Shown in pieces: positions 18,816 to 31,400 of a DNA stretch of 64,000 nucleotides. Position 1 is the stretch's first letter. Each line of letters opens with the position of its first letter. The position numbers were made by a program, and so were the translations under genes. Source of the stretch: Chitinophaga niastensis. Lineage in GTDB: Bacteria > Bacteroidota > Bacteroidia > Chitinophagales > Chitinophagaceae. The notes under the pieces are model-generated. The model searched no databases. It was not told the DNA's origin and saw only the letters and a list, made by a program, of their open reading frames with translations. Location: assembly GCF_003014755.1 (NCBI RefSeq), contig NZ_PYAW01000005.1, forward strand, positions 462,320-526,319. The letters are read 5' to 3'.

Positions 18816-21800
18816 AAATTAATGCACCGTAATGATACTCCCTCCGCTGGCAGAAAGATAAATATTGCGGATGGGGCAAACAGGCCCGAAAATATCCCAT
18901 TGTCGTATAGTCAGGAGAGACTATGGTTCATTGATCAGTTGGAAGGTAGTGTGCAATATCATATACCTGCAGCATTAAGGCTAACAGGAAAACTGAATAG
19001 GGATGTACTGGCAAAGGCATTCCGCAATATTGTAAACCGCCATGAAATATTACGTACAGTAATAACAGAAGAAAATGGTATTCCTTATCAAAAGGTGCAG
19101 GACAAAGACCAGTGGGAGTTAAGCATAACTGCCGCTGATGCTTACTACGAAGACGATGCTGCATTGAATACCTGTATGAAAACACTTGTTGATACCCCGT
19201 TTGATTTATCACAGGACCATATGCTTCGGGCCCATCTGATAGTACTGCGGGAAGATGAACATATATTGCTGGTGGTTATGCACCATATAGCTGCTGATGC
19301 ATGGTCAACAGGTATTATTATACGTGAGTTAATGGCATCGTACAACGATTATCCGGCCGGACTGGAGCCGCAGTTGCCGGCATTGCCTGTTCAGTATGCG
19401 GATTATGCGCTCTGGCAAAAGTCTTATTTGTCAACCGGGGTGTTAGAAAAAAAGCTGCATTACTGGAAAGAGAAATTATCAGGAATAACACCAATAGATT
19501 TACCTGTTGATTATTTGCGTTCCGCTATGCATAGCACCAGTGGAAGAACAATTTCATTGCATCTTGATGATGAATTATCCGGTCAGTTAAATGCGCTTTC
19601 GCAATTACAGGGTACTACTTTATTTATGACGTTACTGGCTGCTTTTAAGGTGTTGATGCACCGGTACAGTAACCAGGATGATATTTGCATTGGTTGCTCT
19701 GCGGCGGTGCGCCCCCAAACGGAAGTAAAGGATCTTATTGGCTTCTTTGTAAACACGTTGGCTATCCGCAGTGATTTAAGCAATGATCCTTCGTTTGTTT
19801 CTTTGTTGCAGCAGGTAAAACAAACTACGTTAGAGGCATATGACCATCAGGATATACCTTTTGAAAAGGTGGTGGAAGCAGTGGCAAAAGAACGGTATAT
19901 GGGGAGAAACCCACTTTTTCAGGTCATGTTTGTACTGGAAAATGTGCCCGATGAACCTGAATTTCAGCTGGGGGACGTGCGATGGTCAGCATTGGAAATA
20001 GCCCGTACTACTGCCAGGTTTGAAATTACTTTTTCCATAGAGGAAAAAGCACACGGATTAGATATAAGGATTACTTACCGCGATAACCTTTTCAGAGAAG
20101 ATACCATTGCGCGTATGGCTGGTCATTTTAAGCAGTTATTACAGGCTGTTGTACTTGATCCTGCACAGCATATATCCACTTTACAGCTGTTAACACCGGA
20201 TGAGGAACACCAGTTGCGCTATGCATTTGGAGGAAGGAAAGAAGAACAGGCAGATAACGGGGCAGAAAATTTTATAACACTTTTCGATAAACAAGCTGCA
20301 TTAACGCCATCTCATATTGCTGTTGCCTATGAACAGACGGCACTTACTTATGAAGAGCTGAAAGCGCGTGCTGATTGCCTGGCCTGGTACATCCGCAGCC
20401 GGGGTATTCAAACGGGTACTTTAGTACCATTGTACATAACTCCTTCTGTTGAAATGCTGGTAGCTTTGCTTGGAATATTAAAGGCAGGCGCTGCATATGT
20501 ACCCATTGATCCGGATCTGCCGGTTGAACGGATCGATTATATACTGAAAGACACAGGTGCTACACTTATTATCGGATGTAGCCACACCAATCAGCAACTG
20601 ACTGTTTCCGGTGACAGGGAAATACTGGTAATAGACAGGGATTGGGAGATGATCCGCAGGTTTTCACCTGCATCCGGTTTTGAGCTGCCTGCCCCTGGTG
20701 ATCTCGCTTATGTAATCTATACATCGGGTAGTACAGGTGTTCCGAAAGGAGTAATGATATCTCATGCAAATCTTGTGGATTATACTTATGGCCTGGCAAA
20801 AGTTGTACCTGTGTCTGCATGCCGTTCCTTTGGCTTGTTATCCGGAATAGCAACAGATCTCGGGAACACAGTAATATACAGCAGTCTTGCATGGGGGGGG
20901 ACTTTACATCTGTTTGCAAAAAATACGCTGAGAGATGCGGAGCAATTGCTGCATTATTTTTCTGAACATGAGATAGACTGTATAAAGATAGTGCCATCGC
21001 ATTGGAAAGCCCTGGCATTTAACAATCATTTACTGTTACCGGAAAAGTTACTGGTATTCGGTGGGGAAGTATTGGAGCAGGAAGTGCTGGATATGATCCG
21101 TAATGCTGGTGGCCGATGCACGGTAGTGAATCATTACGGGCCTACAGAAACAACTGTAGGCAAGCTTTTGCATGTTGTGAATAATGAACATCGCTACGAT
21201 ACTGTTGTGCCAATAGGCAGACCTTTTGGAAATTCTTTCATTTATATATTGAATAAATCGCTAGGGTTATCACCGGTGGGTGTTCCCGGTGAACTGTATA
21301 TAGGCGGGGCTGGCGTAGGAAAAGGTTATCTGAACAATAAAGCATTAACCTTAAAACAGTTTATAACGGACCCCTGCGATATAACTTCCCCTGCCATGTT
21401 TTACAAAACAGGTGACCTGGTTAAATATTTGCCGGATGGGAATGTTTTATTTCTGGGGCGTATGGATGATCAGGTAAAGATACAGGGGTACAGGGTGGAA
21501 CCGGGAGAAATTACACGGGTATTAAATGAATGTGAACTTGTAAAACATGGTATTGTAATAGCGGAAACAGAAACCGGTGGAATAAACCGGTTGGCAGGGT
21601 ATATAATAGCCGCCGGGGATTTTGACCGGGAAGCGATATATGCTTATCTGCGCTTACGACTGCCCGATTATATGGTTCCTTCTATCCTGCAGGAAATTGT
21701 ATCAATGCCATTATTGCCGAATGGTAAGATAGATCGCAAAGCGTTGATGGCTACAGGCAAACTCACAAGCGGATCAACGTATGCACCACCGGTTACTCCA

Positions 21801-24800
21801 ATGGAAAAGCAGCTATCCGCCATTTGGTCTTCCATACTGGAAACAGAACAGATAGGCCTGTATGATGATTTTTTTTCATCAGGAGGTCATTCATTGCTGG
21901 CTATCCGCGTTATATCAGCTATGCGTAAGGAAATGGGTCTGGAAGTATCCATTATGGACATATTTGATCATCCTACCATTGCATCACTGTGTGAGGTTTT
22001 AAAATATCGCCCTGTAAGTGTGCATGCTGTTCCGTTATTACCAGCTGAAAGACCTGCCCATATTCCTTTATCGTATAGCCAGGAACGTTTATGGTTTATA
22101 GATCAGTTGGAGGGCAGCGCGCATTATCATATTCCACACGTATTGGGATTAAAGGGCCATTTGAATAAAGCAGCGTTGTTCTATGCGCTGAATAGCATTG
22201 TAAACCGGCATGAAGCGTTACGGACAGTCGTTTACCAGGATGGAGGCAATGCATATCAGTATATACTGGAAAAAGACAAGTGGCAGCCGGAAGAAATAGC
22301 AGGAGGTAGCTATAAAGAAGATAAAGCTGCTTTATACGGCCTTATTAATGAGCTGGTTTCCCGGCCATTTGACTTATCCGTTGACCATCCGCTAAGAGTA
22401 TATCTGATAAAGCTGGACACTGATAATCATGTACTGGTTAGCATCCTGCATCATATTGCATCAGATGGCTGGTCAACCGGGATATTAGTCCGTGAGCTGG
22501 AATTATTATATAACGCATATGAGCATAAGGAAAGCGCCACATTGCCTGCATTACCGTTGCAATATGCGGATTATGCCCTATGGCAACGGAAACATATATC
22601 CGGTACCGTATTAAACAATCATCTATCCTTTTGGAAACAACAATTGTCAGGACTGCCAATGATTGAACTGCCATTGGATGATGCCCGGCCCGCAATACAG
22701 AGCCGTCGTGGAGGAGCCGGAAAGGTGCTGATTGACGGGGAATTGTGTACAGCACTGCGGAATTTATCGCGGAGAGAAGGAGTCACCCTGTACATGACGT
22801 TACTCAGTACACTGAATGTATTGTTATATCGCTACAGCGGACAGGAAGACATTTGTATTGGTAGTCCTGTTGCAGGACGCAACCATGCGGATATAGAAGG
22901 ATTGATCGGTTTTTTTGTCAATACACTGGCTATACGAAGTAATCTGCATAATGCGCTTGCATTTACCTCTTTTCTGTCGCAGGTGAAGCAAACTACCTTG
23001 TCTGCCTATGAACATCAGGAAGCACCATTTGAAAAAGTAGTGGAAGAAGTAGTGAGAGATCGTGACTTAAGCCGTCACCCGATATTCCAGGTCATGTTTT
23101 CATTACAGCAGGCCAGTGAGGCAACAACACTGCATTTAGGCGATGTTGCGGTAACCGGTATAGATATAATCACCATTACTTCTCAATTCGATCTGAATCT
23201 GACATTAGAGGAGAGGGAAGATGGCATAAGCGGGAGTCTGGTGTATTGTGCCGACTTGTTCAGTGAGGCTACAATAGACCGGATGATCGCACATTTTGTA
23301 CAGTTGCTGAAATCAATCGTATCATCACCGGAAACACCGGTTGGCAGATTAAAAATGTTAAGTACTGCGGAAGAATACGAGTTAACGGCAGCGTTTAATA
23401 GTACCACCGCAGACTATGTTGCTGATACCGGTAAAACCATCCTGGACCTGTTCAGCGCACAGGTTGCAAAAACGCCATTTGCAGTGGCTATCACCTTCGG
23501 TGACCAGCAACTGAGTTATCAGGAGCTGGACGAGCGTGCCAACAGGCTGGCACATTGCCTGCAGCAAAAAGGCGTACAACCGGAAAGCCTTGTTCCTGTT
23601 TGCATAGAACGCTCATTGGAAATGATCATAGCTATGCTGGGTATATTAAAAGCATCAGCTGCTTATGTTCCGATAGACCCGGATTACCCTGAAGAACGAA
23701 TCAGTTACATACTGCAGGATACGGATGCAGCAGTGATTGTCAGCAGCAGTATATGTGTGAACCGGTTACCGGCATCGTTAAAGGCTATAGTTGTTATTAT
23801 ATCAGCTGACACGGATGATAGTTTTAATGATTATCCGAAAACAGCACCTGCCACCACGCCCCATGCCGGAAACCTGGCGTATGTGATTTACACTTCCGGT
23901 TCTACAGGTAAACCCAAAGGTACTTTAATTGAACACAGCAGCGTAGTCAGGTTGTTTGAAACCACTGCTGCCATCTATGATTTTAATAACAAAGATGTGT
24001 GGACGATGTTTCACTCCTGTTGTTTTGATTTTTCAGTATGGGAAATGTATGGCGCGCTGTTTTATGGCGGGAGGCTGGTAATAGTGCCTGCAGCTGTAGC
24101 CAGAGATACGCTGCTGTTTGGTGAGCTTTTAATAACGGAAGGCGTTACCGTATTGAATCAAACACCGTCGGCTTTTTATGTGCTACAGGATTATTTTATC
24201 CGGAATAAAAAAGAAACAGGGATCAGGTATGTGATTTTTGGGGGAGAAGCCCTGAATCCTGTACGTATAAAACCCTGGCTTGAATCGTATGGGTATTGTC
24301 GTTTAATCAATATGTATGGGATTACTGAAACTACGGTGCATGTTACTTATCAACCCATGGACCTGGCAGGTGTAAACGGCAGGAGTATAATAGGAAGAGG
24401 AATACCCGGTTTAAGTTTGTTTATACTTGATCAGTACCGGCAATTATTGCCTGTAGGAGCTGCCGGTGAGCTGTACGTTGGAGGTGCAGGCCTTGCCAGA
24501 GGTTATCTGAACCGGCCGGAATTAACAGCAACAAAATTTATAACACATGCCTTCACTCATGAAGCAAACGTCAGGTTATATAAAACAGGTGATTTATGCC
24601 GGTGGCTGCCGGATGGAACCATTGAGTACCTGGGCCGGATAGATAACCAGGTAAAAATCCGCGGATACAGAATTGAACTCGGCGAAATTGAAAATGCATT
24701 GCAGGAATCTGAATGGGTGAAAGATGCAGTGGTATTGCACCGGCCTGGCAATAAGACCGAAGCGGAAAATAATAATCAAAGGCTCATTGCTTATATAGTG

Positions 24801-25256
24801 CCTTCCGGAATTTTTAATGATGATCAAATCCGGATATACCTGAGGAATAAGCTACCGGAATATATGATCCCTGCGCTGTTTATTGAAATGGATCAGCTTC
24901 CCCTTACTGCAAATGGTAAAATAAACAAACAGGCTTTGCCTGATCCTGTTTCGCATCAGGGCCCGGCAGGCGAATACGTTGCCCCGAGAAACAGCCTGGA
25001 ACAAACAATGGCAGACATCTGGAAGCGCATATTAAATATACAACAGGTAGGGATATACGATAATTTCTTCGACCTGGGAGGGCATTCTCTACTGGTTATG
25101 CGATTAACCACGGAAATATGGGAGGCTTTTCATGAAAAAATCCCCGTTAAATTATTCTTTCAGTTGGCCACTATTGAAGCATTGGCCCTGCACATAAGCG
25201 TAGTTAAAAAAATGCCCCTGACTGAAAATAAACATGTAAGGGTCATCAAACTATGA
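18636..25256 (+). CDS. Two-module NRPS, protein B (predicted Asp-Thr)
   Basis: Adds residues 5 and 6. The protein has 2206 residues from the ATG at 18636. I prefer this to an in-frame ATG 26 codons earlier because the TubC-type docking domain begins here (MSGFNLIDVIALLERAK), as in C and D, and because the earlier start would overlap gene A. Domains: docking 1-60, C5 84-520, A5 543-1045, PCP5 1050-1120 (Ser1086), C6 1137-1575, A6 1598-2105, PCP6 2112-2185 (Ser2151). The tail ends KHVRVIKL, like the tail of C (SEVKAVKL). The gene begins 37 bp after A and stops 36 bp before C. It has no thioesterase or epimerase. Modules 5-6 closely resemble modules 11-12 of protein C. Confidence 0.97.
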   Translation: MSGFNLIDVIALLERAKDTGVKISFVNGKLMIKTDEQKEVDPSFLNELKNNKAHLITYFNKLMHRNDTPSAGRKINIADGANRPENIPLSYSQERLWFIDQLEGSVQYHIPAALRLTGKLNRDVLAKAFRNIVNRHEILRTVITEENGIPYQKVQDKDQWELSITAADAYYEDDAALNTCMKTLVDTPFDLSQDHMLRAHLIVLREDEHILLVVMHHIAADAWSTGIIIRELMASYNDYPAGLEPQLPALPVQYADYALWQKSYLSTGVLEKKLHYWKEKLSGITPIDLPVDYLRSAMHSTSGRTISLHLDDELSGQLNALSQLQGTTLFMTLLAAFKVLMHRYSNQDDICIGCSAAVRPQTEVKDLIGFFVNTLAIRSDLSNDPSFVSLLQQVKQTTLEAYDHQDIPFEKVVEAVAKERYMGRNPLFQVMFVLENVPDEPEFQLGDVRWSALEIARTTARFEITFSIEEKAHGLDIRITYRDNLFREDTIARMAGHFKQLLQAVVLDPAQHISTLQLLTPDEEHQLRYAFGGRKEEQADNGAENFITLFDKQAALTPSHIAVAYEQTALTYEELKARADCLAWYIRSRGIQTGTLVPLYITPSVEMLVALLGILKAGAAYVPIDPDLPVERIDYILKDTGATLIIGCSHTNQQLTVSGDREILVIDRDWEMIRRFSPASGFELPAPGDLAYVIYTSGSTGVPKGVMISHANLVDYTYGLAKVVPVSACRSFGLLSGIATDLGNTVIYSSLAWGGTLHLFAKNTLRDAEQLLHYFSEHEIDCIKIVPSHWKALAFNNHLLLPEKLLVFGGEVLEQEVLDMIRNAGGRCTVVNHYGPTETTVGKLLHVVNNEHRYDTVVPIGRPFGNSFIYILNKSLGLSPVGVPGELYIGGAGVGKGYLNNKALTLKQFITDPCDITSPAMFYKTGDLVKYLPDGNVLFLGRMDDQVKIQGYRVEPGEITRVLNECELVKHGIVIAETETGGINRLAGYIIAAGDFDREAIYAYLRLRLPDYMVPSILQEIVSMPLLPNGKIDRKALMATGKLTSGSTYAPPVTPMEKQLSAIWSSILETEQIGLYDDFFSSGGHSLLAIRVISAMRKEMGLEVSIMDIFDHPTIASLCEVLKYRPVSVHAVPLLPAERPAHIPLSYSQERLWFIDQLEGSAHYHIPHVLGLKGHLNKAALFYALNSIVNRHEALRTVVYQDGGNAYQYILEKDKWQPEEIAGGSYKEDKAALYGLINELVSRPFDLSVDHPLRVYLIKLDTDNHVLVSILHHIASDGWSTGILVRELELLYNAYEHKESATLPALPLQYADYALWQRKHISGTVLNNHLSFWKQQLSGLPMIELPLDDARPAIQSRRGGAGKVLIDGELCTALRNLSRREGVTLYMTLLSTLNVLLYRYSGQEDICIGSPVAGRNHADIEGLIGFFVNTLAIRSNLHNALAFTSFLSQVKQTTLSAYEHQEAPFEKVVEEVVRDRDLSRHPIFQVMFSLQQASEATTLHLGDVAVTGIDIITITSQFDLNLTLEEREDGISGSLVYCADLFSEATIDRMIAHFVQLLKSIVSSPETPVGRLKMLSTAEEYELTAAFNSTTADYVADTGKTILDLFSAQVAKTPFAVAITFGDQQLSYQELDERANRLAHCLQQKGVQPESLVPVCIERSLEMIIAMLGILKASAAYVPIDPDYPEERISYILQDTDAAVIVSSSICVNRLPASLKAIVVIISADTDDSFNDYPKTAPATTPHAGNLAYVIYTSGSTGKPKGTLIEHSSVVRLFETTAAIYDFNNKDVWTMFHSCCFDFSVWEMYGALFYGGRLVIVPAAVARDTLLFGELLITEGVTVLNQTPSAFYVLQDYFIRNKKETGIRYVIFGGEALNPVRIKPWLESYGYCRLINMYGITETTVHVTYQPMDLAGVNGRSIIGRGIPGLSLFILDQYRQLLPVGAAGELYVGGAGLARGYLNRPELTATKFITHAFTHEANVRLYKTGDLCRWLPDGTIEYLGRIDNQVKIRGYRIELGEIENALQESEWVKDAVVLHRPGNKTEAENNNQRLIAYIVPSGIFNDDQIRIYLRNKLPEYMIPALFIEMDQLPLTANGKINKQALPDPVSHQGPAGEYVAPRNSLEQTMADIWKRILNIQQVGIYDNFFDLGGHSLLVMRLTTEIWEAFHEKIPVKLFFQLATIEALALHISVVKKMPLTENKHVRVIKL
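18880..22010 (+). other. NRPS module 5 (C5-A5-PCP5), predicted Asp
   Basis: C5 has HHIAADAW (from residue 216), with Ala for the usual Gly. The A5 pocket reads DLTKVGHVGK, one position off the Asp code DLTKVGHIGK. The A8 motif is KIQGYR. PCP5 has SGGHSLLAIR (Ser1086) and its helices closely match PCP11 (shared FD-PT and SLC pattern). Confidence 0.88.
22045..25200 (+). other. NRPS module 6 (C6-A6-PCP6), predicted Thr
   Basis: C6 has HHIASDGW (from residue 1272). The A6 pocket reads DFWNIGMVHK, the classical Thr code. PCP6 has LGGHSLLVMR (Ser2151). The A domain is strongly similar to A12 through the whole A5-A8 region. Confidence 0.9.
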
Positions 25257-25292
25257 TCATTTATTGATTTCCTGATAATAAAATCATTCACT

Positions 25293-25480
25293 ATGTCCAA
25301 CCCTAAATTAATAGATATACTGGCCTTATTGGAGAAAGCCAACAAAAACGGTTTGCAGTTATCATTTGCAGATAATGAACTAACGGTATTACTAAGTGAA
25401 GAAGATGTTGACGAGTCATTACTGGATGAACTAAAACGTAACAAGGACCAGTTAATAGCATACTTTAAAGGATACCAGCA
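25293..25480 (+). other. TubC-type N-terminal docking domain (protein C)
   Basis: Same fold pattern as in B and D: LIDILALLEKA, the hairpin LQLSFADNELTVLL, then LLDELKRNKDQLIAYF. The hairpin and following loop are acidic (ADNEL, SEEDVDE), which would suit the basic tail VRVIKL of protein B. Confidence 0.85.
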
Positions 25481-28400
25481 AAACGGAGTGACCCCGGATA
25501 ACAACAGCAGAATAACTTCCTCCAACAGAACCGCATGGGAATTTCTTCCACTGTCATTTAACCAGGAACGTTTATGGTTTATTGATCAGCTGGAAGGGAG
25601 CATACCTTATCATATTCCAACGGTATTGAATTTAAAAGGCAGACTTAACCAGGATGCACTGGTGAGGGCTATTCAAACAATTATAAACCGGCATGAAGTA
25701 CTGAGAACAGTGGTTGCTCAGCAGGATGGTACAGCCTTTCAGCATATACAGGATGAAAGTAAATGGCAGCTTGAAATTATTCATGAACCTTTGTATGCTG
25801 TTGATGAAAAGGCCCTGGAGCATTATGTAAGATCGTTGATCGATATGCCGTTTGATCTATCACAGGATCATATGTTGAGAGCTCATCTGATTGTACAGGG
25901 AGAAGAAGAACATGTGTTGGTGGTAACGCTGCACCATATTGCATCGGATGGCTGGTCAACCGGAATTATTGTACGCGAATTGATTGAATTGTATAGCGCC
26001 TGTGAAGAAAACCGCGAACCTGCACTCCCTGTTACAGATATTCAATATGCTGATTTCACTATCTGGCAACGGGAGTATTTAAAAGGTGCAGTATTGGATG
26101 AACAGCTAAACTACTGGAAAAATAAATTATCAGGGGTATCTCCCCTGCAACTGCCGCTGGACTATCCGCGTCCCCCGGTTCAAAGTGCACGCGGCACTTC
26201 TGCTGGTTATAGCCTGGATGCTGCATTGCTGCAACAACTGCTGGAATTGTCACGGAGTCAGGAAGCTACCCTTTTTATGACAATGCTGGCGGTTTTCAAG
26301 GTATTGATGTATCGTTATAGTGGTCAGGAAGATATTTGTATAGGTAGCCCTATTGCAGGAAGATCAAAAAAAGAAATAGAAGGATTAATAGGCTTCTTTG
26401 CTAATACACTGGCGTTGCGCGATCAGGTAAACGGGCAGGATTCATTTCTTTCCCTGCTGCATCAGGTAAAGGAAACAACTTTGAGTGCTTATGATCATCA
26501 GGAAGTTCCGTTTGCAAAAATAGTAGATACAATCACTGAAAGCCGGGATGTAAGCAGGGCGCCCCTTTTTCAGGTGGCCTTTGTGCTGCAGAATATACCT
26601 GATTTGCCGGAACTGCGCCTGGGCGATCTCCGGATCTCACAGACGGAGCCGGAAAGGGGCATAGCAAGATATGATTTAACCGTTACCGTTACAGATGCTC
26701 CGTCTGCTATAAAGATCAGTGCTGAGTATTGCACGGATCTATTCAGTGCTGCTACTATAGATACAATGATGGGGCATTTTGAGCAATTATTACGGGCTGT
26801 GGTAAAAGCACCCGGAACGCTGGTAGGTTTGCTTCCTATGATGAGTGATGGGGAGGGAAAAGCATGGCTGGAAGCTGTTAACAATAAGCCGGTAGCATGT
26901 CCGGAAGATAAATCTATTGCAGATCTTTTTTTATTGCAGGCAGGCAATACACCTGCAGCGCATGCAATTGCTTTTGGAAGGGAAACATTCACTTATGCCG
27001 CATTAAACGAACGCTCCGATCAATTGGCTTATTATCTGCGCAGTAAAGGTGTAACAGCTAATATGCCTGTACCTGTATGTATAGGACGGTCGCCGGAAAT
27101 GATTATCGCAATTCTTGGCATATTGAAGGCCGGGGCCGCATATGTACCGGTTGATCCGGGATCTCCAGCGGAGCGGATCCATTATATCCTGAAAGATACT
27201 GGCGCTGCTATCATAGTAAGCACTGATGAAATGAAGCATCTGTTATATGAGGCAGTGCCCGGGGTTGATATAATTGCTGTTGATAGCGACCAGCCACTGA
27301 TCAGCAAGTGTCCGGCAGTAACACCAGCCTGTTTGCCGGCAGCAGACAGCCTGGCCTATATCATTTACACATCAGGATCTACCGGACAGCCCAAGGGAGT
27401 AATGGTGCAGCACCGGTCAGTCGTCAATCTTATTTATTGTCAGAGTAAAGCCTATCATATTGAACAACAGGATAGGATATTGCTTTTATCCAATTATATT
27501 TTTGATGCTGCAGTGGAACAAATGTTTTTTGCTTTGCTGAATGGTGCCACACTGGTGCTGGTTCCTCAGGATATACAATCGGATGTCTTTTTACTGGAGC
27601 AGTTATTGGAAACACAGCGGATTACCCATCTGGAAGCCACGCATAGTTTTTTGGCAAATATAAATCCGGGGAAATACAACGGACTTAAAAGAGTCATTTC
27701 AGGAGGGGAATTATGTAAAAGGGATGTTGCCGAAAAATGGAGTGCCTGGGTAGATTTTTATAATGTTTATGGCCCGACAGAAGCAACGGTTACATCTTTG
27801 TTATTCCACTATGTGCCGGGCAGTTTGAATAATATGGATGCTTTACCTGTTGGCAGACCTTTGGCAAATGTGCTTGTATATATACTGGATCAGCACGGGA
27901 ATATTGCACCTAAAGGAACAATAGGAGAAATATGTATTGGTGGTGCAGGTGTGAGCGCAGGTTATTTGAATCATCCTGATTTAACCGCGGATAAATTTGT
28001 TCGGGATCCTTTTTCAGATCATCCCAATGCCCGCATGTACAAAACCGGAGATTCCGGCAGATGGTTACAGGATGGGAACATAATGTACCTGGGCCGCATG
28101 GATGACCAGGTTAAGATACGTGGTTTCCGGATAGAGCCCGGAGAAATAGAAAATGTATTGCAGCAAAGTGAACTTGTCCGCCAGGCCGTTGTATCGGCAA
28201 AAGGAGAGGGGAATAACAGGAAGCTGGTAGCTTATGTAGTACCTGAAGAAACCTTTGATACGGATGGCATGCAAAAATTTCTGAAAAGCCGGTTGCCGGA
28301 ATATATGCTGCCCGCTTTTTGGATGAAGATGAAAAGCATACCACTGACATCAAATGGTAAAGTAGACAGGAAAGCGTTACCGGACCCGGATATGAAGGCT

Positions 28401-31400
28401 TCCCTCCAGGGTAATTTTGTAGCTCCGCGAAATGAATCAGAACAAATCATAGCCGGTATATTTGAAGACGTGTTGAAAATAGAGGGAGTAGGTATTTATG
28501 ATGATTTTTTTAAACTGGGAGGAGATTCGATATTGGTGATAACCCTTGTAGCAAGGCTGCGTAATGCTTTTGCGCAGGATGTAAAATTGTTTGACGTTTA
28601 TGAAACTCCCACCGTTGAACAGATTGCCACACTCTTTGAGCATAAAAAAGAAAACACCTCCGGAAATGAAGAGGAGGACGTTTATGCATTGGTACAGCAG
28701 GAAGTAGAGGAACTTAAAAATAAGCTGTTTGCTCAATTACCTGATACTGCACTTATAGAGGATATATTTCCCATGAGCGATATTCAGAGCGGCATGGTTT
28801 ACGCTTCACTGCTTAATCCTGAAAAATCAGTGTATCATGATCAGATGGGGCATTTGCTGGATAAAAACCTGAATATACCTGTGCTGGAAAAGGCGTTGTT
28901 ACTAATGGTGCGGAAACATGCCATTTTAAGGACAGCGTTTAACCTGGAACTAATGACAGATGGGGTACAGGTGGTATATAAAAGCATACCTGTAAGGATA
29001 GATCATTTTAACTTGCCAACGGTTAATAATATTGAGGCAAAAGAAATTCTTGAAGCATATCTTGAAAAAGAACGGGCTATACCTTTCCGCCTGGACGAGG
29101 CTCCCCTTTGGCGTGCAGCTGCTTTTACTCTGAAGGATTGTACGGTGTTTATATTTCAATGTCACCACGCCATCATAGATGGATGGAGCGATGCCTCTTT
29201 TAATACAGAGTTGAATAATCTCTACCTGAAGCTTAAAGTACAGCCTAATCAGCCGCTCCTGCCATTGCTGAACTGCACGTATAAAGATTATGTGATAGAA
29301 AATATAGCAGAAAAAAAGAGCCCGGTAAACAGATCATTCTGGAAAGATGAAATGCATGAATACAAGCGGTTAAATATATTTTCCAGGGAAGCCGCTGATT
29401 TGCGGTTGGTTAAAAAATACAGTATCAGTTATCTGAATGATCTGAAACAACGTACGGAGGCAGATGGTCTTTCCCTGAAGGGGTTATTGTTAGGCGCATT
29501 CATTTATTCCCTTTCTGTTCTCAATTATGAAGATGAGTTAACCCTGGGATTGGTTTCCAATAGCAGACCATTGAAAGAAGATGGTGAAAAAGTATTAGGC
29601 TGCTTTTTAAATACGATCCCATTTCGCCATAAGGCCGATCCCCGCGTTCATACCTGGAAATCATACTTTGAACAGATAGAGCAAAAACTGATAGCGCTGA
29701 AAAAGAGAGATCGGGTAAGCCTGGTTGAAATTACCAGTATTGCAGGCGAACAATTTTCTGAAGAAAACCCGTTCTTCGATGTGCTGTTCAATTTTGTGAA
29801 TTTCCATGTGTATAATACCATGGAAGAGGGACTGCCTGCGGTTCAGGATGAAGCGTTGAAAAATGTACTGAGCCATGGCGCTGTGAATACCTGGTTGAAT
29901 TGTAATGTAAATATTACCAACAACATTTTTATAATTACGTTTTCCCTTAGACGGCAATTGAAGTCCGGAAGAACCCTGGATGATCTGTACGGTTATTTCG
30001 ATGCAGTGCTGCATCAGTATCTTAATCATTATGAAGCACCTGTTAATGCGGATATTATTATTCCTGCGCCGGAATTAAAGCAGTTGCTGTTTTCCTTTAA
30101 TGAAACAGCGCATTTTTACCCTGCTGACAAAACTATTACGGCGCTGTTTTCTTCGCACGCAGCTAAAAATCCGGATGCGATAGCCGTTACTGCGGGTGAT
30201 GGCTCGCTGACCTATCAGCAACTGGATGAACAATCCGGTCAGTTGGCAAATTGTTTGCTTGACAGAGGTATCAGAAAGGAAATGATGGTGCCCGTTTGCC
30301 TGGAGCGTTCTGCTGCAATGATAACAGCAATATTGGGCGTGTTAAAAGCCGGTGGGGCTTATGTGCCTGTAGATCCGGAAGCTCCGGTGGAGCGGATTGC
30401 TTATATGTTGGCAGATACAGCGGCAGAAATAGTAATAACCAGCGGTGATCTTATATCAAAATTACAGGCTGTAGGGAATCTGAAAAATATTATCGACTTA
30501 AATAATGATACGCTGTCTCTTTATGAAAAAACATCACCGGATATAACGCTTTCAGCCCAACAGCTTGCATATGTAATATATACTTCAGGTTCTACCGGCC
30601 AGCCCAGGGGGGTACAGGCCATGCATGGGCCGGTGGTGAATCTTATTTTCAACCAGAGTAAAGTATATGATATTAAATCAGATGAGAGAATTTTATTACT
30701 CTCCAACTATATCTTTGATGCTGCTGTAGAACAGATGTTCTTTGCACTGCTGAACGGAGTAACGCTGGTAATAGTTCCGAAAAACATACTATTTGACAAT
30801 GTTTTGTTCGAACAGTTTCTGATTGATCAACGCATCACCCATCTGGAAGCAACGCCGAGCTTCCTGGCAAATATAAATCCTGGTACATACGGTGGTTTGA
30901 AGCGGGTGATTTCGGGCGGGGAAGCCTGTAGAAGAAGTATGGCGGCAAAATGGAACAAACAGGTTGATTTTTATAATATTTATGGCCCGACCGAAGCCAC
31001 TATATCGTCCCTCTGCTATCATTTTGATGCAGAAAATAATGATAACACGGAAGTGCTTCCCATTGGAAAACCACTTGCCAATACACGTGTTTATATATTG
31101 GATAAAAAAGGGAACCCGCTTCCTGTTGGAGTTACAGGAGAATTGTATATAGCCGGGATTGGGGTTACACGGGGATACTTAAATCACCCGGAACTCACAA
31201 CGGAAAAATTCACTGATGATACATTTTGTAATACTCCCGGAGAAAAAATGTATCGTACCGGTGATATGGGAAGATGGTTGCCTGATGGCAATATTGAATT
31301 CCAGAACAGGATAGACGACCAGGCAAAGATCCGTGGTTTCCGCATTGAGCCTGGCGAAATAGAGAATGTATTGCTGCAATGTGATGCTGTAAATGAAACC

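Noticed and set aside
30600..30611. A8 P-loop motif ends in Arg (PRG) instead of Lys
   Set aside because: The general AMP-binding signature, as I recall it, allows Lys or Arg at this place, so it is not evidence of an inactive domain.
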